NCBI RefSeq assembly: GCF_932526225.1
Contig: NC_064035.1
Location: forward strand, 21,875,969-21,939,968
From: Nematostella vectensis
Taxonomy: Eukaryota > Cnidaria > Anthozoa > Actiniaria > Edwardsiidae
Direction of reading: 5' to 3'
DNA length: 64,000 nt
The notes beneath the pieces were generated by a model. It saw only the letters and a list, made by a program, of their open reading frames with translations, ran no database searches and was not told the origin of the DNA. Position numbers and translations under genes: made by a program. Positions 44,187-52,460 of this stretch are shown in pieces (the stretch's first letter is position 1; the number at the start of each line of letters is the position of its first letter).

Positions 44187-44829
44187 ATGGACGATCGTCG
44201 ATTTCGTTGTCCCTGTGCCGCATGGTCGTGGGACCGAGTCAGTCGGGAAAAACCACCTGGGTCCATGGCTTGTTGCAACAAGCACCTCGGGCCTTTGACA
44301 AACAATTTCGTAAAATCGTCTATTGTTACGGAGAATGGCAACCCTTATTTGACTCGATGCAACGCCAATTGGGTGTCGAATTCCATCATGGTTTACCCGA
44401 CCCCATCACAGACCTATTTGGAAACACGATACCCCAGGCTTACTCATCATGGACGACCTGATGGATCAAATCGACCGGGTGGTGAAAGTTTTCACCCAAG
44501 AATCCCATCACCATGATATCACCACCCTATTTTTGTCGCAGAATTTATTCCCTGGAGGAAAATCACGTACCGCTTCGATCAACGGGCATTACTTTGTGTT
44601 GTTCAAAGACCCGAGGAACGAATTGGGAGTACGCATGCTTGCCCAACAAGCGTTTCCAGGGCAGTTAGATTACGTGATGGATGTGTACCGACAAGCCACA
44701 CAAGAACCTCATGGCTACTTGTTGATGGATTTTCACCAAAATACCCCTGACGCCTTCCGCCTTCGTTCTCACATCTTACCCAACCAATGTCCCATGTACG
44801 TGTACAACCCAGAACCTCCTAAAGTATAA
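44187..44829 (+). pseudogene. FtsK/HerA-type genome-packaging ATPase, frameshifted
   Basis: Walker A GPSQSGKTTWV (about 44,225-44,260) and, in another frame, Walker B LLIMDDLMDQ (about 44,440) with the sensor-like FLSQNLFPGG. It ends YVYNPEPPKV. Frames change between the first ATG (44,187) and Walker A, and again at about 44,425-44,445. The family drives packaging of the linear genome into the capsid. An AT-box TATAAGG at 44,130 and TCAGA at 44,155 form a weaker version of the shared promoter. Length is in the family's normal range. Confidence 0.85.
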
Positions 44830-44860
44830 ATAGAGAGAGAGAAAGTGAACACTCCCCATT
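44825..44860 (+). promoter_or_regulatory. TATA plus initiator of the PLA2 gene
   Basis: TATAAATAGA at 44,825 and CCATT at 44,856-44,860, with 33 bp from the TATA start to the initiator A. The TTGACGA phrase follows, then ATG at 44,868. Confidence 0.7.
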
Positions 44861-44867
44861 GACGACC

Positions 44868-45265
44868 ATGTCTCTTCCACGGCAACAACACCAATTCGAC
44901 ATCCAACGTAAACTCGCAAGATTAGGGGAGATCCGTTTACGCACCCGACAGGGGGAAGCTACAACTACTGCGGGCCTGGTACGAAACTTAATCAGAGATT
45001 AAACTCGACCGACCCGAGCATAAGTAATCCTATCAACATCTTGGATGCCTTATGCCAAAAACATGACATTGCCTACTCAAAGAGTAAGAACCTGTACGAC
45101 AAACACGTGGCTGATGGAAATTTACTAGACGCTATATCAAGAATCCCAAAAACCAATCGACCCGCAAGAACCTCCTCGGTACGCTCTTTGATTTCTATCA
45201 AGAAACAACTCGGAATGGGAGCAAAAAAGATGAAGAAGAAGAAGACAAAGACGAAAACGAAGTAA
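44868..45265 (+). pseudogene. Phospholipase A2-domain protein, one frameshift
   Basis: The ATG opens MSLPRQQHQFDIQRKLARLG. After a frame change at about 44,945-44,960 the other frame has YNYCGPGTKL (calcium-loop like) and DALCQKHDIAYSKS, the catalytic His-Asp pair of the parvovirus VP1-type PLA2 domain. NLYDKHVADGNLLDAI and a very basic tail (KKMKKKKTKTKTK) follow. In parvoviruses this lipase opens the endosome during entry, and the domain is known in minor virion proteins of Polinton-like elements. The active-site dyad is intact but the start is out of frame with it. Confidence 0.8.
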
Positions 45266-45270
45266 AAATG

Positions 45271-45307
45271 TATAAATAGAGGCAGAAGGAAAGCCAACCG
45301 TTTCAGT
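45271..45307 (+). promoter_or_regulatory. TATA plus initiator of the basic core-protein gene
   Basis: TATAAATAGAG at 45,271 and TCAGT at 45,303-45,307, 34 bp from the TATA start to the initiator A. TTGACGATG follows directly. Confidence 0.7.
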
Positions 45308-45312
45308 TGACG

Positions 45313-46221
45313 ATGGCCAGGACACGAGGAAGAGGTCCACGTGGTGGTGCCACACGAGGAACACCCCGTAACCGTGGTATTGCCACCCGGGGACGCCCCA
45401 CAGCAAGCGCACGTGCACGCTACAGAGCAGAAGCACAATTGAATCGACGCCATGGTCTCTCACCGCCCACACCACCAGAAGGGATTAGTCCCCTTTCCTC
45501 CTCCTCCTCTGCATCCTCATCCTCTGCAGCTTCACCATTCCACACCATTCCCCGAGACGAGTTCGGGATACCCCTCGAGTTCCCATCACCCCCATCCCTA
45601 TCAACCCTGTCACCCTTAGCGGCCAGTCCGCCCGTGAGTACACCTCGACAACAGCGACGTACCCCATCATCGTTTACACCACGATCCTCGATCTCGCGAC
45701 GACGCAGCGACACACCCAAAAAACGGCGACGAATCTCGGTTTCCCGGCGACGAGCAGGCAGTGCCCTTGGACGTCTCACCACTAAAAAGAAAACACCCCC
45801 ACGACGCACCAATTTGCTTGAGGCCTTCAGAGCTGCAACTTGTACCCCTGCTGGAAGTCGTAGTAGTAGTATCTCACCAGGGATGAGATCTTCGTTGGGG
45901 AGCATTGCTCCTCCTCCACGCACGTCCACACCTAGAAGTCGTTCAACCCTTAGAAGTCGTGCAGGAAGTCGCATCCGTACCCCATCCACACCCACCACCA
46001 CCTCGAGTCGTGCCTCTTCCCGTGAAAGTGCAAGAGGAACCAGAACCACCACGACCACGAAAAAGTGTGTTACCCGCAAGAGTCGTGGACGGAACGGAAG
46101 CAATACCACCAAGACCAAATGCGTCACCACCCGTCGTGTGGCTGGTCATGGGACAAATCAACAGGGAGGCCAAGTCCCCTTGGGCAAATTCAATCCAGCA
46201 TGGAGATCACTATGGATGTGA
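45313..46221 (+). CDS. Arg/Ser-rich basic protein, probable DNA-core protein
   Basis: About 302 codons starting MARTRGRGPRGGATRGTPRN. Arg/Gly repeats come first, then a Ser-rich stretch (about 60-80), then RS- and KK-rich segments (SRRRSDTPKKRRRISVSRRR, RTSTPRSRSTLRSRAGSRIR). Extreme basic composition and the position among virion genes suggest a histone-like protein condensing the packaged genome, as adenovirus core proteins do. This is by analogy only. The frame is open throughout, with no obvious damage. Long ORFs on the opposite strand are compositional shadows. Confidence 0.6.
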   Translation: MARTRGRGPRGGATRGTPRNRGIATRGRPTASARARYRAEAQLNRRHGLSPPTPPEGISPLSSSSSASSSSAASPFHTIPRDEFGIPLEFPSPPSLSTLSPLAASPPVSTPRQQRRTPSSFTPRSSISRRRSDTPKKRRRISVSRRRAGSALGRLTTKKKTPPRRTNLLEAFRAATCTPAGSRSSSISPGMRSSLGSIAPPPRTSTPRSRSTLRSRAGSRIRTPSTPTTTSSRASSRESARGTRTTTTTKKCVTRKSRGRNGSNTTKTKCVTTRRVAGHGTNQQGGQVPLGKFNPAWRSLWM

Positions 46222-46225
46222 AGCC

Positions 46226-46261
46226 TATAAATAGCAAAGACTTTACATTCCTAATCTCATT
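46226..46261 (+). promoter_or_regulatory. TATA plus initiator
   Basis: TATAAATAG at 46,226 and TCATT at 46,257-46,261, 33 bp to the initiator A. ATG is at 46,267. Confidence 0.7.
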
Positions 46262-46266
46262 TCGCC

Positions 46267-46617
46267 ATGTCTAGCCGGCTGAGAAGGAACGAGCGCTTCC
46301 TTGGAGTACTCTCGCATACCAAAGGGGAAGCACGACAACGTCTTCTGGCCAATGCTACATCCGAACAAATAAACACGTTGGGGAAAATTGCCAAGAACCT
46401 ATTGAAAGGTAACCTCCCCATTTCCCAGACTCAAAAGAGGAAACTAAAGCCTCACCTACAACGACTACGCACCCTGGCTAACAAGAGAGTACCCAATGGT
46501 TCCTGAAAACGCTCCGTCACAAGTCAAAGTGGTGGCTTTGTCATCCCCCTCTTACTAGGGTCCTTGGGTGCCACAGCAGCCACACCCGTGCTGAATAAAC
46601 TCATCAGCAAAATCTAA
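46267..46617 (+). pseudogene. Conserved small Polinton protein, one in-frame TGA
   Basis: 79 codons (MSSRLRRNERFLGVLSHTKG, then SEQINTLGKIAKNLLKGNLP and KRKLKPHLQRLRTLANKRV) end at TGA 46,504-46,506. The same frame continues for 36 more codons (QSGGFVIPLLLGSLGATAA) to TAA 46,615-46,617. The pattern of helical basic head plus QxGGF and a hydrophobic tail matches a small protein I recall from many Polintons and other animal mobile elements. The TGA is therefore probably a disabling point change. Function unknown; a membrane-interacting virion protein is an inference. Confidence 0.65.
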
Positions 46618-46621
46618 AGAC

Positions 46622-46658
46622 TATAAATAGAGTCGACGTAAACGTTTACCCTCTCAGT
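46622..46658 (+). promoter_or_regulatory. TATA plus initiator
   Basis: TATAAATAGAG at 46,622 and TCAGT at 46,654-46,658, 34 bp from the TATA start to the initiator A. ATG is at 46,677. Confidence 0.7.
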
Positions 46659-46676
46659 TGACTCAAGACATTCACC

Positions 46677-47258
46677 ATGACCACACAAAAAGGAGGATCC
46701 TACCGCATGGCCATGATCCCCGAATACATGCTCAACATGATCATGACCAAGGAAAACGTCACCATGGCCCCTCAAATCCGTATCATGGCTCGGTTGGATG
46801 GAGAGATGCGCGCTATCTTGAATGATTTTTCGTTACCGTAAGATGCGGAAATACGACACTACAATCGGGTGTCAAGCCAATACCTCAAATGGCTACAACA
46901 AGTCAAAGACGGTAGTAACACCAACAGAAGAACAAGAATACCAGCTAAACCACCCCTTAACCTTCCTTCACCACCAAGCAAAACACCAAGCTCAGTTCCA
47001 CCACAAGCAAAAGTAGACGAGGCCCCTCTCCTACCATCACCACCCACCAACACACCAAGGCCATCACGCATACCAAGACTTAAACGACGACGACTACAGT
47101 CACCCACAAGAACCTATTCACTCTCAACCCCAAGACCAACACCCAGGAAGGCAACTCCCATGGGACCCTTTTTAAAAAAAGCGAAAAAAGACAATGTGCT
47201 GTCATGTGCAACATTCTCTCTCTTTAATAACAATAAAACGTTTTTACAAAAACCATAA
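46677..47258 (+). pseudogene. Conserved small Polinton protein with Pro/Arg tail, one in-frame TAA
   Basis: The ATG opens MTTQKGGSYRMAMIPEYMLN and stops at TAA 46,839-46,841. The same frame goes on DAEIRHYNRVSSQYLKWLQQ and a Pro/Lys/Arg-rich tail to TAA 47,256. The HYN..(S/R)xYL block is shared with small Polinton proteins near the capsid module, so both halves belong together and a point change created the stop. AATAAA at 47,231 overlaps the end. It is convergent with the next, minus-strand gene. Function unknown. Confidence 0.55.
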
Positions 47259-47278
47259 CGTGCTGCTTGTTTTGTTTT

Positions 47279-47875
47279 TTACACAGTAGTCTCAAAATGG
47301 TGTGAAGGTCTACTATACACTCTTTGTTTTTCCTTAAGCCACATGGCAAACACATAGACTTCGGCTCTAGGACAATGCACGGGAGTGAGGTCAGGTTGGT
47401 AAAAGTGATACCCACAAGTCTTTGCGCTAATGTCCCATAAAAAGTTCATATGAGGCGTGATGGAATCGTAATAGGTCCATAATGATTCGTATTGGGGGCA
47501 ATTAAACAGTTCCAAATTCACGTAAGGTATACCAAGCTCTTGCAACACCTTGCGCTCACAGTCACCTCCCTTGTACGCCACGATCCCACCTTGACCATAT
47601 AGGTCATACCACCCCTGGACGATACGGTTCAGTTCCGTGTGTGGGACGCTCGATCCTGGTGTAAGGTCAAAGTTCATTTTCATGATGTGTCGACTAACGT
47701 AACGAGCAGATCTCTGGTCACTGTCCGAGAGTTCATTAAATGCGACAGGGAAGGAGAAATGTTTACCAACCACTTCGTCGCCGTGATGGCAAAACGCCGC
47801 TTCCTTGCACCAAAACTTCTTATTCACTCTAAAGCCATCAAAATCAAGAATACCCTTGATATTGTGAAGAACGCC
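47279..47875 (-). pseudogene. Conserved Polinton accessory protein, 5' end broken
   Basis: The frame is open from 47,875 to 47,279 with HNIKGILDFDGFRVNKKFWC, FSFPVAFNELSDSDQRSARY, GGIVAYKGGDCERKVLQELG, and YVNLELFNCPQYESL. The block (V/I)(A/Y)xKGxxxxxxLxEL followed by L..FNCP is familiar to me from Polinton and related insect and cnidarian proteins, sometimes suspected of a nuclease-like fold. I cannot confirm an active site. No ATG exists in frame before the first block, and a stop lies at 47,876-47,878. A minus-strand TATAAATAG at 48,131-48,139 is the likely promoter, so the sequence between is the damaged 5' end. Confidence 0.55.
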
Positions 47876-48130
47876 TTAGGGTAGGACGCAGGGTAGGACC
47901 AGCAGTAGCAGCAGCATCACCAGCTCAGTTCACTCTCCATCCACTTCCTTCTTCTTTTCCGGCGTCATTTCCCTCACCCACTCCGACACTTCCCAACATA
48001 ACAGGAAAAGGAAAATGCGGACGCTCACGAAAAAACCAAACCCAAACGAACATCCTCAAGTAAAAGAAACAAGAGCTTCCTTCCACATCGGTGGATAGGG
48101 TACTATAGAAAAACAAAAGCGAAACCTCGC

Positions 48131-48139
48131 TATTTATAC
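48131..48139 (-). promoter_or_regulatory. TATA box of the minus-strand accessory gene
   Basis: On the minus strand GTATAAATAG, the same box as in the plus-strand genes. It points leftward, and no clear TCAGT initiator was seen at the usual distance. Confidence 0.45.
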
Positions 48140-48303
48140 ACTCTCGGACCTTGCTAAGAACCAATCAGAAACCTAGACTAGGTAAGAACCAATCACAGAC
48201 CGCCATCGTGGCGCGAAAACATTTTAAACCAATCAGAGAACAGCACCACGAATTTCGACCAATAGAAAGCGAACCTTACCATGACGTCATCCTTTTAGAA
48301 CAG

Positions 48304-48338
48304 TATAAAATCAGAACACCAGCTCACACACTCTCACA
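48304..48338 (+). promoter_or_regulatory. TATA plus initiator of the right RING gene
   Basis: TATAAAA at 48,304 and TCACA at 48,334-48,338, 32 bp from the TATA start to the initiator A. Several CCAAT boxes (ACCAATCA) lie in the 150 bp upstream. Confidence 0.6.
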
Positions 48339-48345
48339 AGTCACC

Positions 48346-49044
48346 ATGACCAACAACATGGCTGACCATATGACTTGTATCATCTGTTGTGAAGGAGATG
48401 ACGAACTGGAACTACTCCCCTGCTGTAAGCAGCCCTGTCATTACCCCTGTTTGTGGAAATGGGTACACGCTCACCTAACACCACGGTCTACCTGCCCCCA
48501 CTGTCGAAAAGGATTTTACCTATGGCACCAAGAAGTGATCCTGTGGATAGCCAGTGATTTTACACCCAAGAACGCAAACCTCCCCGTTGACCAAATTGTC
48601 CTCGAAGAAAAACGAAAGGCTCAATCGGCCATAAACCGCTACAAACAATTCGTGAACATTTACCCCGCTCACCTCAAGGACCCCTTCCACATTGGGGTGA
48701 TGTGTGAACAATGCAAACACAAAGCCACCCTTAAGACCCTCCGCGAGAACAGACACGACATGGAACTCCCCCTCTTACTCCCCCAGCGTCCCGTCTTGAC
48801 GACCCCAAACGAAGACGAAAAGATATCCATATATGGAACCTGGCTGTGGCTACACATCGACAGCAACAACAGATCTATTCACGACCACGATTACCATTGG
48901 GCAATCGAAAACGTCACTCCACCCCCTCCCCCTGGAGGTCACGTGGAACGAGAAAGCTGCGAATTGGGTCGCCACGAGTACATGCGTCATATAAGAGAAT
49001 CGATCTCTCGTCAAAGCACTCTCCCCCCACTAGACTACATCTAA
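48346..49044 (+). CDS. RING-finger protein, right paralogue
   Basis: 232 codons from the first ATG after the promoter. A complete C3HC4-type RING near the N-terminus: CIIC, LLPCCKQPCHYPC, then TCPHCRKGF. A helical region (FYLWHQEVILWIASDF, KRKAQSAINRYKQFVNIYPA), a possible C-x2-C (GVMCEQCKHK) and a Pro-rich C-terminus follow. A small RING with short flanks suggests a ubiquitin ligase aimed at host proteins; the target is unknown. Its RING aligns closely with the minus-strand gene at 35,743, which has lost the first Cys. The frame is undamaged. Confidence 0.75.
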   Translation: MTNNMADHMTCIICCEGDDELELLPCCKQPCHYPCLWKWVHAHLTPRSTCPHCRKGFYLWHQEVILWIASDFTPKNANLPVDQIVLEEKRKAQSAINRYKQFVNIYPAHLKDPFHIGVMCEQCKHKATLKTLRENRHDMELPLLLPQRPVLTTPNEDEKISIYGTWLWLHIDSNNRSIHDHDYHWAIENVTPPPPPGGHVERESCELGRHEYMRHIRESISRQSTLPPLDYI

Positions 49045-49123
49045 GCCTATCGACGAGCCTTCATTGCCTGGTCCCACAACGTGCAGAGGAGAGAGTGGAA
49101 CTGGGAAAGCGACGCCCAGTACG

Positions 49124-49987
49124 ATGTCAACCAACGCCCACCGCCACCACCCGTTAGGACACGAACTACGGAATATCTACGAACGTTCCCCTCTCGATTG
49201 GAATCCTTTTGATCATGCTCGTCGTCGTCGTTATCACCGCGCCCCCTCCTACTACGACTACGACTATGTGAGTGACGAAAGCGATGATTGGGTTCCTTTT
49301 GATCGTAATAGTCGTCGAAACATCAACAACAACAACTACGAGAGTGACGATGACGATAGCGATACGGACATGGTCTCTGACCTCGATGATAATACTAATG
49401 ACGGTGACGAAAGCAGTGAAGAAGAAGAAGTCAATCGAGACACCCCCACACCACCTCCTCTACCAGTCATCCAACTCAACCCTCCACCAGCTCGACCCCT
49501 AGAACGGTCTCTCGATGATTGCTACAGAACCCTAATAAGAGCTCTGGAACAAGTACTCCCACTGGTAACAAACAACCCCCTCTCGGTCAACATCTCCGAA
49601 CGCATCCTGAACGTCATACGAAGAATGAACCTACGACGACTGGACGGCATGCAAACGGGTTCACTGGCTCCACGCCTCTTTGCTTCTCTACAATCCTTTG
49701 CCTACTTCCGGTACATGTTGCGGCACAGGGAAGAACTGTACACTTTTGTACAAGCCGCTGAAGCCGAGAACAACAGGAGCAACCCATCGCAACCACCCCC
49801 CTCCCAAGATCAGACCACCACCACCACAGGTAACCCATCACCACCCCAAGGACAGCCGGCCACTACCACAGGTAACCCAACACCTTCACCCAACCATAAT
49901 GACCTAAGGCTAATCATCCACGTAGAAGGCAGACGCGAACTCGAAGTACCTGCCATTGACTTTTCGAACATTCTATGGGAACGCTAA
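49124..49987 (+). CDS. Acidic right-terminal Polinton protein, unknown function
   Basis: About 287 codons from MSTNAHRHHPLGHELRNIYE. An Arg/His/Tyr-rich N-terminus (HARRRRYHRAPSYYDYDYV) leads to a long Asp/Ser-rich acidic region (about 60-125). A helical conserved region follows (LDDCYRTLIRALEQVLPLVT, GSLAPRLFASLQSFAYFRYM), then a Gln/Thr/Pro linker with three GNP(S/T)P-type repeats. It closes with a conserved tail (LRLIIHVEGRRELEVPAIDF). The tail and helical region are preserved in the relic at 11,619-11,858, so the gene is a real and conserved part of this Polinton family. The acidic domain suggests a regulator or histone/core-protein partner. No known family. Confidence 0.65.
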   Translation: MSTNAHRHHPLGHELRNIYERSPLDWNPFDHARRRRYHRAPSYYDYDYVSDESDDWVPFDRNSRRNINNNNYESDDDDSDTDMVSDLDDNTNDGDESSEEEEVNRDTPTPPPLPVIQLNPPPARPLERSLDDCYRTLIRALEQVLPLVTNNPLSVNISERILNVIRRMNLRRLDGMQTGSLAPRLFASLQSFAYFRYMLRHREELYTFVQAAEAENNRSNPSQPPPSQDQTTTTTGNPSPPQGQPATTTGNPTPSPNHNDLRLIIHVEGRRELEVPAIDFSNILWER

Positions 49988-50039
49988 GAACACTACGCTA
50001 GATACTTGATGAATAACGTTCTTTTTATGGACCCTTGTA

Positions 50040-50065
50040 TCCATGTTGTTTAATAAAAATAGAGT
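50040..50065 (+). terminator. Polyadenylation signal at the Polinton right end
   Basis: AATAAAAATAG at about 50,051 follows the last gene and precedes the right terminal repeat. Confidence 0.4.
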
Positions 50066-50114
50066 TTACTCTAAATATGGTGTGGATTGCTTACGTCACT
50101 TCCTTCCTATATAT

Positions 50115-50308
50115 TCCCACCAATCACAACCCCTCCCCTAAAGTCCAAAGTCCAAACACCCCAGTCCAAAGTCCACCTGTGACGTCACTTCCGCCCTATC
50201 AAATCCGACCAATCACAGCGCACCATTTTCAACAACCAATCAGAACGGGCCACGACCGCGCGGCCGGGGGACTGGAATCCACACTATATACAGACTACAT
50301 TTACTACT
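50115..50308 (-). repeat. Polinton right terminal inverted repeat
   Basis: Reverse complement of 34,198-34,391 with about ten or fewer differences, ending ...CATTTACTACT. It is followed by the target duplication AATAGA at 50,309-50,314. Confidence 0.9.
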
Positions 50309-50320
50309 AATAGAATAGAT

Positions 50321-50458
50321 GCGACGGCCGTCGGAACTGAATAGCCGTCGGAATAGAATAGATGTGACGGCCGTCGGAACTGAATAGCCGTCGGAATAGA
50401 ATAGATGCGACGGCCGTCGGAATAGAATAACCGTCTATGATTGGCCGTCGGAACTGAA
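50321..50458. repeat. 43-bp minisatellite with CGACGGCCGTCG palindrome
   Basis: Units start at 50,321, 50,364 and 50,407, exactly 43 bp apart, and the last one is rearranged. Each contains the palindrome and GGAACTGAATAGCCGTCGG followed by AATAGAATAGAT. The left flank of the Polinton (34,166-34,197) is a piece of the same repeat, so the element inserted into it. The target AATAGA is part of the unit. Confidence 0.85.
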
Positions 50459-50503
50459 CCGGGGGACTGGAATCCACCCTATATACAGACTACATTTACT
50501 ACT
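50459..50503 (-). repeat. 45-bp solo Polinton terminus
   Basis: CCGGGGGACTGGAATCCACC through ...CATTTACTACT repeats the outermost 45 bp of the right terminal repeat and is again followed by AATAGAATAGATG. It is a second, detached copy of the end together with its flank. Confidence 0.85.
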
Positions 50504-50515
50504 AATAGAATAGAT

Positions 50516-51032
50516 GCTGAACGCAAGATAATTTATTCCCCCGCAAAATTATTCCCCCTCAAAAACCAGGCTAATTCCATACCTACCCTACTACTCTTCT
50601 TGCCTTTGCCCGTGACCTTTTTCTTCCTGGAGGGGGGTGTCCATAGTGGCACCGCCTTCGTCTTCTTCTCTTACTATGGGGGCTCCGCCCACACAAACCG
50701 GTCGCATTTCTTGTTTGGAGGTCTTACGTCACACGCAAAATACACGCGACCGCTGTAAAACTGACCACGGCTCACTCCAACACGGCAAATGAGGTTATGT
50801 TCACACACACACGTCAACCCCCTCCTCGATGACCTCTCTCACAGCTTCGGTCTCGTCTTGATTGAAATAAAAGCCACATCCTATCTGATCTTTTGAAAAA
50901 AACCACAGGAGTACCGCACTTTAAAGCAGACCCAACTTTTTTCACCACCGCGTTACAAAAACACTTCATCATCATCAAACAAAGCAGCAATGTTCTTCGC
51001 TTCAAAAATTTTCATCTTATATATCCTTTTTA
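50516..51032 (-). pseudogene. Inverted relic of the Polinton GRF-finger gene
   Basis: Read on the minus strand it starts like the gene at 34,462 (upstream ATATATAAG, then a short frame with LLLCLMMMKCFC and KKVGSALKCGTPV). It continues through the GRF region (the complements of CGACCGGTTTGTGTGGGC and TTGGAGGTCTTACGTCACA type segments). Frames are broken by several indels. It belongs to another Polinton copy in opposite orientation and is cut at 51,033 by the foldback element. Confidence 0.8.
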
Positions 51033-52139
51033 GCGGAGCTCCATAGGTATAGAAATATGGTATAGCTATGCGACTTGTTTTTGTGGTTATCGCGCGGGTA
51101 TCCTGTGGTGTCACAATCTTTCCATCCACTCAATCGTGCAACTCCCAGGCCCCCTCGGTCTTACGTTTTTAGTATTTTTATTTTTTTACCGCCATCAAAG
51201 TTCGTATGTTTACAGCAAAATAGGCAGATTGAAAATAGTATTTAATGAGAAAATACGCGGATTCAAATGGGCTGAAATCTTTGAGGAACCGTTGTCTGAA
51301 GGACGAGCCGACAGTGAAATCTACCCGAGTGTTCGTGAATCCCATCCGTTGCAGCAGCAAAAAGAGGACTACTTAGAGGCTCTACACTACCATTATAATA
51401 ACATTCCTTCACGTCTATATCTATGGAGATTTATTAGGAGATCCTGAGAAGAAAGCTATAAAAATAATTCACTTGTGTCGACGAGTTTCTTGCTAGCAGA
51501 AAGTCGACAAGTTCACAGTTTACAACAAACATCGAACACAACCACACAAGCGACAAACAGAAAGCGACGAAAAACACTGCCAAAGTGAATTTTGAACGAC
51601 GGTTTGTATAGAGAATATCACAGTTATTTTTCTTTTATTGTTGTGCTTTTATAATGCTCGTTTATTCGTGTTTTTTTTTCCAAAACCAATCGCTCAAGCT
51701 AAAACACCGTACCAGTTTGACGTCAAGATGTTATATCAAAGTCATCTATCCCTGTTTTGATTGGCTTAAATACCATCTACTTGAATTCCGATCGGCTTAT
51801 AATTTTGGAGTGCACTTGAGTGGTTTTCATTCCACTGGCAATCGCCATGAAAATGTTAAATTCGTAAATACTTACACGTTCTATAAATTCAGGCGTATAT
51901 TCCTCACGGTAAGTAAGAATTTAACTACAGAAATACGTAGTAGTCTAGTTACTGTTTCAATGTCACTTAGCTTGTTCGATTTATACATTTGTTTATAGAG
52001 TTTGCTTTGAGAATTCGTGGTCTAAATCAAACAATTTGAGCATAACAACATCTTTGATATTCTTCGTTCTCTCTATACTGACTGCGTTGAGATATTTAAT
52101 AAAGGCTGACAAATATCATCCTGTCATTTATTGCTAAAG

Positions 52140-52460
52140 AAGGCCTTTCCTGCCATTCTGTGTATTTAGGCTTCTCGAAGATACAGCAACTTTTTTAACA
52201 TCATCATAATTACAAATAACGTATATATACTATATATACTTACTATATATTAACTTTACAGTTACAAGAGAATTTTCTCATTGAGAATAAAAACACAAAG
52301 AAGGCCTTTCCTGCCATTCTGTGTATTTAGGCTTCTCGAAGATACAGCAACTTTTTTAACATTATCATAATTACAAATAACGTATATATACTATATATAC
52401 TTACTATATATTAACTTTACAGTTACAAGAGAATTTTCTCATTGAGAATAAAAACACAAA
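52140..52460. repeat. 161-bp tandem duplication in the left palindrome arm
   Basis: AAGGCCTTTCCTGCCATTCT...GAGAATAAAAACACAAA is present twice at an offset of 161 bp, nearly identical. The opposite arm (56.2 kb) has one copy, so the duplication happened after the palindrome formed. Confidence 0.9.

Larger units (their letters stand above)
34198..50308. mobile_element. Complete-length Polinton/Maverick (adintovirus-like) element
   Basis: The termini are AGTAGTAAATGTAGTCTG at the left and its reverse complement at the right, beginning AG and ending CT as in Polintons. The flanks AATAGA (34,192-34,197) and AATAGA (50,309-50,314) form an exact 6-bp target duplication, the size Polinton integrases make. 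Length is 16,111 bp. The gene set is diagnostic: protein-primed PolB, retroviral-type integrase with chromodomain, adenain-like protease, packaging ATPase, double-jelly-roll-type capsid protein, and others. Elements of this group replicate their own linear DNA and encode virion proteins, so they straddle transposon and virus. Several genes here carry stops or frameshifts and PolB is internally deleted. The copy is defective but recent enough for intact ends. Confidence 0.95.

Noticed and set aside
45420-46130. Long minus-strand ORF opposite the Arg/Ser-rich gene
   Set aside because: It is a compositional shadow: no promoter, no domain, and it lies fully antisense to a gene with a good TATA and initiator.
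46504-46506. Programmed stop-codon readthrough in the small Polinton gene
   Set aside because: Two other genes of the same element have stops of different types and most others have frameshifts, so decay is the simpler reading. No readthrough context was evident.
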